Assembly (NCBI RefSeq): GCF_000737785.1
Contig: NZ_JPRO01000021.1
Span: forward strand, 1 to 50,368
DNA: 50,368 nt
DNA from: Chryseobacterium luteum
GTDB lineage: Bacteria; Bacteroidota; Bacteroidia; Flavobacteriales; Weeksellaceae
Direction of reading: 5' to 3'
Shown: piece by piece, positions 1-6,852 of the stretch
Position numbering within the stretch: the first letter of the stretch is position 1
Layout: each line of letters opens with the position of its first letter
Position numbers and translations under genes: made by a program
The notes under the pieces: generated by a model
What the model saw: only the letters and a program-made list of their open reading frames with translations
What the model was told of the DNA's origin: nothing
The model's database searches: none

Positions 1-10
1 AGATAAAATC

Positions 11-51
11 TTTGCGCCTTAAAAGGTCTTTTATAATATAATTTGCGCCTT
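11..51. repeat. Short direct repeat in AT-rich leader DNA
   Basis: The decamer TTTGCGCCTT occurs at 11-20 and again at 42-51. It lies at the window edge, so the full element cannot be seen. It may be the end of a dispersed intergenic repeat. The rest of 52-410 is very AT-rich, and I see no gene, RNA or clear site in it. Confidence 0.4.
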
Positions 52-411
52 TGCAATTAACCAACTTATAAAATATAAGTTTAAACAGATTTAATATTAA
101 ACTAAATAATATAAACTGAAATCTTACTTCATATAAAATTGTAGGTTTTTTTTGAGATCAACCTCCAAATATTTTTTGAACAATATTCTACTCTAAAGAA
201 AAAATACTTCTGTTTTTACAATAACTCCACTTTTTGTCCTAATTATTTTTCTCATTTGTCAGCATTTTTGGAAATTTTAATTCATGGATAAAAAATATCA
301 AAAAATTAATTTATTTCATTGATTGAAGTAGAAGCAATAACGTATTAATATGATTTTAAAGAGTTTTAAAAATTGTCAAATCCTTAATAAAATGTTTGAT
401 TTTTTGCAAAT

Positions 412-434
412 AAAAAACCCAGCCGAAGCTGGGT
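412..434 (-). terminator. Rho-independent terminator reading leftwards
   Basis: CCCAGC and GCTGGG (418-423 and 428-433) form a 6-bp stem, extended by A417-T434, with a CGAA loop on the plus strand (TTCG on the minus strand). A run of six A at 412-417 becomes the U-tract of a minus-strand transcript. No minus-strand gene is seen to the right before ndk, so the transcript it ends would be a small RNA from within about 435-612 or an antisense RNA. Confidence 0.6.
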
Positions 435-463
435 AAAAACTAATAACCATGAAAACTCAAATT
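435..463. repeat. Shared 29-nt motif, copy 1
   Basis: The stretch begins AAAAACTAATAACCA and ends CTCAAATT. It matches 2840-2868 at 25 of 29 positions. It directly abuts the hairpin at 417-434. Its function is unknown; a conserved flavobacterial RNA or leader element is possible but not shown. Confidence 0.45.
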
Positions 464-581
464 AAACATGAGAATCGTAATAGAATTAACAATTACTGTG
501 CCAAAACTTTTTCTCCATTTCTTAATAAAAGTTATTTTTATGTTAAAAAAAAATTAAAATAAAAATCAGAGATATTTTTTG

Positions 582-589
582 TAATTTTG
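582..589 (+). promoter_or_regulatory. Probable -7 element of ndk
   Basis: TAATTTTG fits the Bacteroidota -7 consensus TAnnTTTG and lies 23 nt before the ndk ATG. No good TTTG -33 element sits 19 nt upstream. Confidence 0.5.
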
Positions 590-612
590 CGGCATTAAAA
601 AAATATACATTT

Positions 613-1029
613 ATGTCTAACATTACATTCACTATGATTAAGCCTGATGCAGTAGCAGACGGACATATCGGTGCTATATTAGGAAAGATCGCAGAAGGAG
701 GTTTTAAGATCAAAGCATTAAAATTAACTCAGCTTACGGTTGCTGATGCAAAAAAATTCTATGAAGTACACGCTGAAAGACCATTTTATGGTGAGTTGGT
801 AGAATTCATGAGTTCAGGTCCTATCGTTGCTGCTGTTTTAGAAAAAGACAATGCTGTAGAAGACTTCAGAACATTGATCGGTTCTACAAATCCTGCGGAT
901 GCAGCAGAAGGTACGATCAGAAAAATGTTTGCAAGAAGTATCGGTGAAAATGCAGTTCACGGTTCAGATTCTGACGAGAACGCTCTTATCGAGGCTCAGT
1001 TCCATTTTTCAGGAAGAGAGATTTTCTAA
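613..1029 (+). CDS. ndk: Nucleoside diphosphate kinase
   Basis: The 138-residue product transfers the gamma-phosphate of ATP to nucleoside diphosphates through a phospho-histidine, balancing cytoplasmic NTP and dNTP pools. The N-terminal TFTMIKPDAV signature and the active-site segment NAVHGSDS with the catalytic His at residue 116 are intact. Length is normal for the family. The ATG at 613 is the only sensible start, since the family motif begins within five residues. It stands alone, with a probable promoter just upstream and its own terminator immediately after the stop, so it is likely monocistronic. Confidence 0.97.
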   Translation: MSNITFTMIKPDAVADGHIGAILGKIAEGGFKIKALKLTQLTVADAKKFYEVHAERPFYGELVEFMSSGPIVAAVLEKDNAVEDFRTLIGSTNPADAAEGTIRKMFARSIGENAVHGSDSDENALIEAQFHFSGREIF

Positions 1030-1052
1030 TAAATTTCCCCAAAAAATATTAA

Positions 1053-1079
1053 AACCAGAGAACTTTCTCTGGTTTTTTT
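1053..1079 (+). terminator. ndk terminator
   Basis: AACCAGAG (1053-1060) pairs with CTCTGGTT (1067-1074) around a six-base loop and is followed by a T-run, 24 nt after the ndk stop. Confidence 0.85.
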
Positions 1080-1267
1080 GTGCCAAAATAGCTCGATGTA
1101 TCTGATTCTAAACTGTTTATATTCATGCCAACCTTTCCACAGGTTTATCTTCCAATAAACAAACAGTTCTCCTGAAATGAGATATTTTTGGTTTAACTCC
1201 ACAACTTTAATTTTTTCAGATAATGTCTTTAAATTGCATATTGAATATTAAATAGATGAGTAAACTT

Positions 1268-1275
1268 TATATTTG
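1268..1275 (+). promoter_or_regulatory. Possible -7 element of the MNIO operon
   Basis: TATATTTG fits TAnnTTTG. It would give a 5' leader of about 75 nt containing the hairpin at 1321-1345. No TTTG at the ideal -33 spacing is present, so the assignment is tentative. Confidence 0.4.
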
Positions 1276-1320
1276 AAAAAGATCCTTCAATAAATTGTTG
1301 TATTTTTAGCATCATCATAA

Positions 1321-1345
1321 ATGGAATACTTATTGTAAGTTCCAT
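1321..1345 (+). promoter_or_regulatory. Leader hairpin or operator before the MNIO precursor gene
   Basis: ATGGAA (1321-1326) plus CTTA (1329-1332) pair with TAAG (1336-1339) plus TTCCAT (1340-1345), leaving a two-base bulge and a three-base loop. It ends 13 nt before the precursor ATG. It could control translation initiation, or be a protein-binding palindrome. Confidence 0.4.
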
Positions 1346-1358
1346 TGAAAAATACATT

Positions 1359-1571
1359 ATGAAAATTCCAGCATTGGTAATGGCCAGTTTATTGGCTGTA
1401 AGCGTATCCGGACAGACTACAAAGCCTGTAAAAAAAGTAAAGAAGCCGGTAAGCAAAATTAAGAAGACAGAATCTCCGAAATCTGTAAAAACCGCAGAAA
1501 CAAAGTTTGTTCCTAAGAAAGATACTATTCTCAGAGGTAGCGGTAACTGCCCGGCTTGTGGAATGGGGTAG
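1359..1571 (+). CDS. Exported Lys-rich peptide ending in CPACGMG, probable MNIO RiPP precursor
   Basis: The 70-residue product has three parts. Residues 1-18 look like a signal peptide (short basic start, hydrophobic core, cut near SVSG-QT). Residues 20-58 are a Lys/Pro/Thr/Ser-rich linker of low complexity. Residues 59-70 are RGSGNCPACGMG, with the only two Cys (64 and 67) at the very C terminus. The gene lies 2 nt before a DUF692 enzyme, so the two are surely co-transcribed. Known MNIO enzymes modify Cys or nearby residues in short precursors, and bufferin precursors carry signal peptides; by that analogy Cys64/Cys67 are the likely modified residues. The product and its role (metal binding is plausible) are inferred. 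Confidence 0.75.
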   Translation: MKIPALVMASLLAVSVSGQTTKPVKKVKKPVSKIKKTESPKSVKTAETKFVPKKDTILRGSGNCPACGMG

Positions 1572-1573
1572 TT

Positions 1574-2668
1574 ATGAGTAAACCACTCCTGGGATTATCC
1601 ATGATGCCGGAAGCAGATTTTGTTTCCGCCATACTTCCTCTTCTGCAAAATAATTCAGTAGATGTATTGGAATGGTCTTTCGATACATTTTATGATACAC
1701 AGGAACCGGAATGGCTTTCCGGACTTCTCGATTTTTATGCAGAAAACGGCAGGCTTCTGGGGCACGGTGTTTACTATTCACTTTTTGATGCAAGATGGAC
1801 TGAGAGACAGGAAGGCTGGATTGAAAAATTAAAAGAAGAATTCAGACACAGAAAATACAATCATATTACCGAGCATTTCGGATTTATGAATACCGAAAAT
1901 TTTCATCAGGGTGTTCCTTTACCCGTTCCGCTTCATTCTAAAACACTTCAGATAGGGAAAAACAGGCTCAGAAGACTTCAGGATGCTGTAGAAATTCCTG
2001 TAGGAGTAGAAAATCTGGCCTTTTCATTTTCCATAAATGATGTAAAAGAGCAGGGCGAATTTCTGGATAAGCTCATAGAAGATATCGACGGTTTCCTTAT
2101 CCTGGATCTTCATAACATCTATTGCCAGTCCTGTAATTTTGAAATCAATATGCAGGAAATCATCAGGCTGTATCCACTTGAAAAAGTTAAAGAAATTCAT
2201 CTTTCGGGTGGAAGCTGGCAGGAGAGCGCTTACGGGGAAAAAACGGTAAGGAGAGATACTCATGATGACAGTATTCCTGATGAAATATTAAATATACTTC
2301 CGGAAGTTTTATCCCGATGCCATAATCTTGAATATGTCATTATTGAAAGGCTGGGCCATACATTAAATTCAGAAGCAAAAAAACAGGCTTTTTTTGATGA
2401 TTTCAATCGTGTAAAAGAAATTATTGAGATTTCAGATCCTTTCACCGGAAATAAAAAGGTCTGGAATAAAAAGAACGGACAATATTCAGAACCTGTTGAA
2501 GATCTGCTGTTGCATAATGAACAGACGAAGCTGACCAAAATGCTGTTTGAAGGAGATAGTATTCAATCTGTTAAAAATAAGCCGTTTCATTATTTTAAAC
2601 CTGGAAAATGGGATGAAGAAATGATTACAGCCGCGCAGCAAATTATCAAAAAATGGAATCCCTACTGA
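1574..2668 (+). CDS. MNIO family (DUF692) peptide-modifying iron enzyme with C-terminal extension
   Basis: The 364-residue TIM-barrel enzyme belongs to the multinuclear non-heme iron oxidase family that includes MbnB, TglH, ChrH and BufB. Family metal-ligand motifs are visible in order: GHG (His64), EHFGF (His101), VENL (Glu146), LDLHN (Asp178, Asn181), IHLSGG (His209), RDTHDD (Asp228, His230) and IIERLGH (Glu259). ATG 1574 is chosen over an upstream in-frame TTG at 1556 that would overlap the precursor gene. The DUF692 core ends near residue 285; about 80 further residues (Trp/Lys-rich, ending KKWNPY) follow, and no separate partner gene (BufC, TglI or ChrI type) is nearby. The extension may replace that partner. 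Substrate assignment to the adjacent peptide is inferred from the tight pairing. Confidence 0.88.
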   Translation: MSKPLLGLSMMPEADFVSAILPLLQNNSVDVLEWSFDTFYDTQEPEWLSGLLDFYAENGRLLGHGVYYSLFDARWTERQEGWIEKLKEEFRHRKYNHITEHFGFMNTENFHQGVPLPVPLHSKTLQIGKNRLRRLQDAVEIPVGVENLAFSFSINDVKEQGEFLDKLIEDIDGFLILDLHNIYCQSCNFEINMQEIIRLYPLEKVKEIHLSGGSWQESAYGEKTVRRDTHDDSIPDEILNILPEVLSRCHNLEYVIIERLGHTLNSEAKKQAFFDDFNRVKEIIEISDPFTGNKKVWNKKNGQYSEPVEDLLLHNEQTKLTKMLFEGDSIQSVKNKPFHYFKPGKWDEEMITAAQQIIKKWNPY

Positions 2669-2729
2669 TTTTTTTGTTGGATACCACCAATCAAACGGAG
2701 AGCAGCCGGTTTGATCTTTTTGCTGATTG

Positions 2730-2766
2730 CGTATAAATACTTAATGAAATATTCAGTATTTATACG
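2730..2766. repeat. Perfect 12-bp inverted repeat after the MNIO gene
   Basis: CGTATAAATACT (2730-2741) is mirrored by AGTATTTATACG (2755-2766) around 13 nt. There is no T-run after it, so it is not a typical terminator. It may be a dispersed palindromic repeat or a protein site. Confidence 0.6.
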
Positions 2767-2839
2767 GATACGCCATATATAATTTAACTGTAAATTTACA
2801 TCAGAAAATACATAAGGAATCTTAAGTATGACTACAAAA

Positions 2840-2868
2840 AAAAACTAATAACCACATAAGCTCAAATT
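2840..2868. repeat. Shared 29-nt motif, copy 2
   Basis: It begins AAAAACTAATAACCA and ends CTCAAATT, matching 435-463 at 25 of 29 bases. Here the GC-rich hairpin lies 14 nt to the right rather than directly to the left, so the motif is not in a fixed position relative to a hairpin. Confidence 0.45.
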
Positions 2869-2881
2869 CTGCAAGAAGAAA

Positions 2882-2901
2882 GGCAGCCGTTAACGGCTGC
2901 C
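2882..2901. terminator. Bidirectional terminator between the MNIO gene and rpe
   Basis: The 20-base perfect palindrome GGCAGCCGTTAACGGCTGCC is followed by TTTTT on the plus strand and preceded by AAA on the same strand. It separates two convergent genes. Confidence 0.8.
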
Positions 2902-2927
2902 TTTTTGTATTTAACTTGAAAAATTGT

Positions 2928-3578
2928 TTAGATTTTTAAAAGCTCGATCGTTCTTTCCGGGTTCTCTGCTGAGAAAACTGCATTTCCGGCCACAAGAACA
3001 TCTGCCCCCGCTTCGAAAAGCTTTGAAGCATTATCAAGATTAACCCCGCCGTCAATTTCGATAAGTGCTGTGGAGTTGTTGCTCAGGATAAGATCTTTAG
3101 TCTCTGCAATCTTTTTGTATGTATTTTTAATAAATTTCTGTCCTCCGAATCCTGGATTTACACTCATTAAAAGAACAAGATCCACATCAGCGATAATATC
3201 TTCAAGCATCAGTACCGGAGTGGAAGGATTCAGAACGACACCAGCCTTTGCCCCTCTGCTCTGAATGTGGTGAATTGTTCTGTGAAGATGGGTACATGCT
3301 TCATAATGCACGGAAATAAGGTCTGCACCGTGATCAATAAATTCATCCACATATTTTTCAGGTTCTAGAATCATCAGGTGTACATCTACAAATTTTTTAG
3401 CATGCTGCTGTACAGTTTTCATCACAGGAAAGCCGAATGAAATGTTGGGTACAAATCTCCCGTCCATCACATCGATGTGGAGCCAGTCTGCCTGGGAGTT
3501 GTTCAGCATTTCAATGTCTCTTTGCAGATTCCCGAAGTCTGCGGCTAAAAGGGATGGAGCAATAAGCTTCGTTTTCAT
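2928..3578 (-). CDS. rpe: Ribulose-phosphate 3-epimerase
   Basis: The 216-residue TIM-barrel enzyme interconverts ribulose 5-phosphate and xylulose 5-phosphate in the pentose phosphate pathway. Seen motifs are IAPSLLAADF at the N terminus, HIDVMDGRFVPN with the metal-binding His and catalytic Asp, LMSVNPGFGGQKFI with the second catalytic Asp region nearby, and IEIDGGVN near the C terminus. Length is typical. ATG 3578 places the family start motif at residue 7. It lies downstream of the M42 peptidase on the same strand, separated by a repeat-filled gap, so independent transcription is possible. Confidence 0.96.
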   Translation of the reverse strand: MKTKLIAPSLLAADFGNLQRDIEMLNNSQADWLHIDVMDGRFVPNISFGFPVMKTVQQHAKKFVDVHLMILEPEKYVDEFIDHGADLISVHYEACTHLHRTIHHIQSRGAKAGVVLNPSTPVLMLEDIIADVDLVLLMSVNPGFGGQKFIKNTYKKIAETKDLILSNNSTALIEIDGGVNLDNASKLFEAGADVLVAGNAVFSAENPERTIELLKI

Positions 3579-3601
3579 TTTTACTTTATATTAGATATTT
3601 A

Positions 3602-3702
3602 GAGTCAAGAACCAGGAGCCAAGATAGGATCAGCTGGTATTAATTACCTTTTGTCTCCTATTTTTCAGCGTCTTGAATCTTGTGTCTTGCATCTTGATTC
3701 TC
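3602..3702. repeat. Imperfect inverted repeat built from CAAGA/TCTTG units
   Basis: The left arm (3602-3625) carries repeated CAAGA-like words and the right arm (3671-3702) carries TCTTG four times in a 6-8 nt rhythm. The reverse complement of the right arm resembles the left arm. It fills the whole gap between two minus-strand genes. The form suggests a dispersed intergenic repeat; copy number cannot be judged here. Confidence 0.6.
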
Positions 3703-4776
3703 TTAATGATACTTCAGTTTCATTTCCGGTTTAATCTTCAGAAGTGTTTCGTAGATCAGCCGGATCACATTGCCTACATCTTCTTTAGACACCATTTCTA
3801 CTGTGGTATGCATGTAGCGCAAAGGTAAGGAAATTAATGCACTCGGTACTCCGCCGTTGGAATGAGCGAAAGCATCCGTATCTGTTCCGGTTGCTCTGCT
3901 TGCTGCAGCTCTTTGAAAAGGAATTTTTTTAGCCTTTGCCGTATCAATGATCAGTTCTCTGATGGTGTGATGAATGCTTGGTGCAAAGAACACTACAGGG
4001 CCGTCACCACATTTCTGGTCACCCTCTTTTTTCTTTTCGATCATCGGGGTGGTGGTATCATGGGTAACGTCTGTAACGATGGCGATATTTGGTTTGATGG
4101 TATCGGCGATCATATCTGCCCCGTAAAGCCCAACCTCTTCCTGTACGGAATTCGTGATATACAACCCGAAAGGAATTGTTTTCTTATTTTCCTTTAAAAG
4201 TCTTGCCACCTCTGCGATCATAAAGCCTCCGATCCTGTTATCTAATGCTCTGCAGACAAAATATCGGTCATTCATTTCAAAGAATTCGTCAGGGTAGGTG
4301 ATCATGCATCCCACATAGATCCCCATTTCCTCAACCTCTGTCTTGGAAATAGCTCCACAGTCGATAAAGATATTTTCAATTTTCGGGGTGGGTTCATTTT
4401 GGTTGGATCTGGTGTGAATGGCGGGCCATCCGAATACGCCTTTTACGATTCCCTTTTCACCATGGATATGGACAACTTTTGAAGGAGCGATCGTCTGATC
4501 TGAGCCCCCGTTTCTGATCACGTAGATCAATCCGTCATCCGTAATGTAATTCACGTACCAAGAGATCTCGTCAGCATGAGCTTCAATCACTACTTTAAAT
4601 TCAGCATCGGGATTGATTATCCCATAGCATGTTCCATAATGATCCACTTCTATTTTGTCTACATAAGGTCTGATGTAATCCATCCAGATTTCCTGGCCTC
4701 TGTGCTCGTAACCTGTTGGTGAAGAAGTGTTTAGGTATTTTTCTAAAAATTTCAAAGATTTCTTTTCAAATTTCAT
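3703..4776 (-). CDS. M42 family metallopeptidase (glutamyl aminopeptidase-like)
   Basis: The 357-residue protein belongs to the M42 family of dinuclear zinc aminopeptidases, which form dodecameric shells and trim peptides in the cytoplasm. Visible ligand and catalytic motifs are IEAHADE (first His), CRALDNRIGG (bridging Asp), VQEEVGLYGA (catalytic Glu pair), VTDVTHDT (Asp ligand) and LRYMHTTVEM (last His). No signal peptide is present. An open frame extends to 4923, but the extra 49 residues are low-quality and overlap the divergent gene. ATG 4776 (MKFEKKSL) fits the family start. The gene diverges from the DUF4294 gene across about 50 nt. Confidence 0.93.
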   Translation of the reverse strand: MKFEKKSLKFLEKYLNTSSPTGYEHRGQEIWMDYIRPYVDKIEVDHYGTCYGIINPDAEFKVVIEAHADEISWYVNYITDDGLIYVIRNGGSDQTIAPSKVVHIHGEKGIVKGVFGWPAIHTRSNQNEPTPKIENIFIDCGAISKTEVEEMGIYVGCMITYPDEFFEMNDRYFVCRALDNRIGGFMIAEVARLLKENKKTIPFGLYITNSVQEEVGLYGADMIADTIKPNIAIVTDVTHDTTTPMIEKKKEGDQKCGDGPVVFFAPSIHHTIRELIIDTAKAKKIPFQRAAASRATGTDTDAFAHSNGGVPSALISLPLRYMHTTVEMVSKEDVGNVIRLIYETLLKIKPEMKLKYH

Positions 4777-4827
4777 AAAAGGGAATGATTTTTGCGGGTA
4801 ATTTTTGTTATTATAAGTGTAAAAATA

Positions 4828-5532
4828 ATGAATTTTAGTAAGATTGTCTGCCTTTTTATCTTCTTTTTTGGAGTCAGTGTTTTTGGTCAGAAGGATTCTA
4901 TCATTGCAAAACCTCTCAATCAATATCCTGCTGAATCTTTAAAAACTGATGAGTTCGGTAATAAGTACTATTACGACGAACGTCAAAAAGTAAAGATTTA
5001 TGAAATTAACGGGGAACCTGTGGTGGTGCTGGATGAGCTGGTTCTGGTTAATAAACCGCGTTTTAATAATCAGCTGGATAAAAATTACTATTACTTCCTC
5101 AATAAAAAGCTGAACAGGGTTTACCCGCTGTTTCTCACTGCACTTGAGCAGTACAGAGGAATCCAGGCGGATATGACAGATATGGACAGCAAAGCCAAAA
5201 GGAAATTTATAAAAGAAAGACAGAATATGCTTGCAGATCAATATGAAAAGCAGCTTAGAGATCTTACCACAACGGAAGGCCAGGTTTTTGCCAAACTGAT
5301 GAACAGAGCAACCGGAAAAAACGTTTACGAGATCATTAAAGAGATGAGGGGCGGATGGAGCGCTTTCTGGTGGAATGTAAAAGGCAAGATGGCAGATATA
5401 GATCTGAAAGACCAATATAATCCACACAAAAACAGAACAGACGAGTTTATAGAGTCCCTGCTTCAGTCCAATTGGAATTCAGGCTATTTACAGCCTTATC
5501 CCGGAGCCGCAGATTTTAAAATCAAAAAATAA
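4828..5532 (+). CDS. DUF4294 family exported protein
   Basis: The 234-residue product begins MNFSKIVCLFIFFFGVSVFG, a clear signal peptide with a cut after GVSVFG. The mature part has a Tyr-rich segment (YYYFLNKKLNRVYPL), then a charged helical region around RKFIKERQNMLADQYEKQLR, and the segment GGWSAFWWNVKGKMADIDLK. This matches the Bacteroidota-specific DUF4294 family as I recall it. Function is unknown; it is probably periplasmic. An upstream in-frame ATG at 4792 would bury the signal peptide, so 4828 is preferred. Confidence 0.85.
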   Translation: MNFSKIVCLFIFFFGVSVFGQKDSIIAKPLNQYPAESLKTDEFGNKYYYDERQKVKIYEINGEPVVVLDELVLVNKPRFNNQLDKNYYYFLNKKLNRVYPLFLTALEQYRGIQADMTDMDSKAKRKFIKERQNMLADQYEKQLRDLTTTEGQVFAKLMNRATGKNVYEIIKEMRGGWSAFWWNVKGKMADIDLKDQYNPHKNRTDEFIESLLQSNWNSGYLQPYPGAADFKIKK

Positions 5533-5537
5533 TATAC

Positions 5538-5566
5538 AATTCCTGTAAAATAGTTTACAGGAATTT
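5538..5566. terminator. Bidirectional terminator between DUF4294 and Nudix genes
   Basis: AATTCCTGTAAA (5538-5549) pairs perfectly with TTTACAGGAATT (5554-5565) around ATAG, followed by T-rich DNA. The stop codon of the minus-strand Nudix gene lies inside the stem. Confidence 0.8.
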
Positions 5567-5971
5567 TTCTTTTAATTTATCAAAAACAATTTTATCTACC
5601 GGAAGCGGAAAAGGATTATCCGGTCTGTCGATGTCGATCCACTCTGTCTTCTCGATGCACGGATCTAGGATCAGGAAATCTTCCTCAGTAGTAATGTTGA
5701 CTATATAATATATGGTAAGAAGCTGTTCGTTTTCTCTGAAACGGGAAACCAGGAAATCTTCCTGCGTATAAAAATGCTCTACGATTTCTATCTTTACATT
5801 TAACTCTTCATCAAATTCGCGGTGAAGACATTCCAGAAGCCCTTCCCCAAATTCAAGGCCTCCGCCCGGAAATTTCATTAAAGGTTCACCGGCATATTCT
5901 TCAAACAGGGTCAGTACTTTTTTATCCTTTACTGCGCACGCATATACTCTGATGTTGATCTTATCAATCAT
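5555..5971 (-). CDS. Nudix hydrolase
   Basis: The 138-residue protein is a small Nudix pyrophosphohydrolase. The Nudix box is nearly canonical: GGLEFGE, seven residues, then REFDEELNV, with only the usual glycine after EE replaced by Asn. The conserved acidic residues that bind Mg are present, so it should be active. Substrate cannot be read from the sequence; nucleoside diphosphate derivatives are typical. It is convergent with the DUF4294 gene and about 100 nt downstream of mnmD on the same strand. Confidence 0.88.
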   Translation of the reverse strand: MIDKINIRVYACAVKDKKVLTLFEEYAGEPLMKFPGGGLEFGEGLLECLHREFDEELNVKIEIVEHFYTQEDFLVSRFRENEQLLTIYYIVNITTEEDFLILDPCIEKTEWIDIDRPDNPFPLPVDKIVFDKLKEKFL

Positions 5972-6068
5972 ATATAATATTTTGTATAGCTAAAATAAGG
6001 AATTAAGTGGAAAGAGCAAAAGGATGAAAAGGTAAGTTTGCAGGTTCAGTCCCGGATTTTCTAAACTT

Positions 6069-6767
6069 TTAATCGTCTCCGTTTCTTTCGTCTTCCATCT
6101 TCACTGCATTTATCATCTCTCTCTTTCCCGGAGGCCCCTGCTTTTTTTCTACCTTAAAATTCAGTTCCTGGAGAATTCTTCTTACGCTTCCTTTAGAGGA
6201 ATAGGTTGTTAATAATCCGTTAACGGACATTTTGTCGGAAACCATTTCAAACAGTGGTTTTTCCCAAAGATCAGGCTGCACCCTTGCACCAAAACAGTCG
6301 AAATAAACAAGGTTTATTTTCGGTAAGTCTATGTCTTTCAGGTCGAAGAAGTCGCATTCTATCTTTTTCAGGTTAAATCCCGTAATGATTTCAGTGGATT
6401 TTCCCCATTCAGCCTGATGAATTTTTTGATAAATATTTTTGAATTCCGGGTTATCAAAATGCTCAAAATAGGCCAGATCATTAATTTCAGATTCATTTAT
6501 GGGATATTTTTCAAGGGAAAAATAATGGATGACATGATTTTTGTCAGTTTTTAAATATTCATTAATTGTTACTAAAACATTCAAACCTGTTCCAAAACCG
6601 AGTTCTAAAATATTAATTTCGCAATCATTTAGCTGATTGAGTCCGTTTTTAATAAACACATGTTCTGCTTCCTGAAGCGCTCCGTGGTGTGAATGGTAGT
6701 TTTCATTTAATTCATTGATAAACAATGTTTTGCTACCATCATTTGTGGTCTTAATTTCTCTTTTCAA
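6069..6767 (-). CDS. mnmD: tRNA 5-methylaminomethyl-2-thiouridine methyltransferase MnmD
   Basis: The 232-residue protein is the stand-alone methyltransferase form of what in E. coli is the first domain of MnmC. It methylates the wobble uridine intermediate nm5s2U34 to mnm5s2U34 in certain tRNAs. Visible features are SHHGALQEAEHVFI at the N terminus, the SAM-binding LELGFGTGLNVL, and YFDCFGARVQPDLWEKP, the family signature. The C-terminal segment SSKGSVRRILQ and GPPGKREM also fit. No FAD oxidoreductase domain is attached. It diverges from ilvE. Confidence 0.93.
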   Translation of the reverse strand: MKREIKTTNDGSKTLFINELNENYHSHHGALQEAEHVFIKNGLNQLNDCEINILELGFGTGLNVLVTINEYLKTDKNHVIHYFSLEKYPINESEINDLAYFEHFDNPEFKNIYQKIHQAEWGKSTEIITGFNLKKIECDFFDLKDIDLPKINLVYFDCFGARVQPDLWEKPLFEMVSDKMSVNGLLTTYSSKGSVRRILQELNFKVEKKQGPPGKREMINAVKMEDERNGDD

Positions 6768-6819
6768 GCTATTTTTTTGTCAAATTTACTCTAAAATTTT
6801 TATATTTAGAAAATTATGT

Positions 6820-6827
6820 TAAATTTG
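6820..6827 (+). promoter_or_regulatory. Probable -7 element of ilvE
   Basis: TAAATTTG matches TAnnTTTG, 25 nt before the ilvE ATG. The -33 position 19 nt upstream reads TTTT, three of four matches to TTTG. Confidence 0.6.
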
Positions 6828-6852
6828 TAGAACATCGTAAAAATTTTTAAAA

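Noticed and set aside
459..560. Small reading frame starting MKTQIKHENRN near 450
   Set aside because: Only 37 codons, low-complexity Asn/Lys content from AT-rich DNA, and its ATG lies within a motif whose second copy has no ATG.
1556..1573. TTG start that would extend the MNIO enzyme by six residues
   Set aside because: It would overlap the precursor gene and add residues before the family start; ATG 1574 is better placed.
4939..5427. 162-codon minus-strand frame opposite the DUF4294 gene
   Set aside because: The plus strand has a signal peptide and family match; the minus frame is an antisense shadow.
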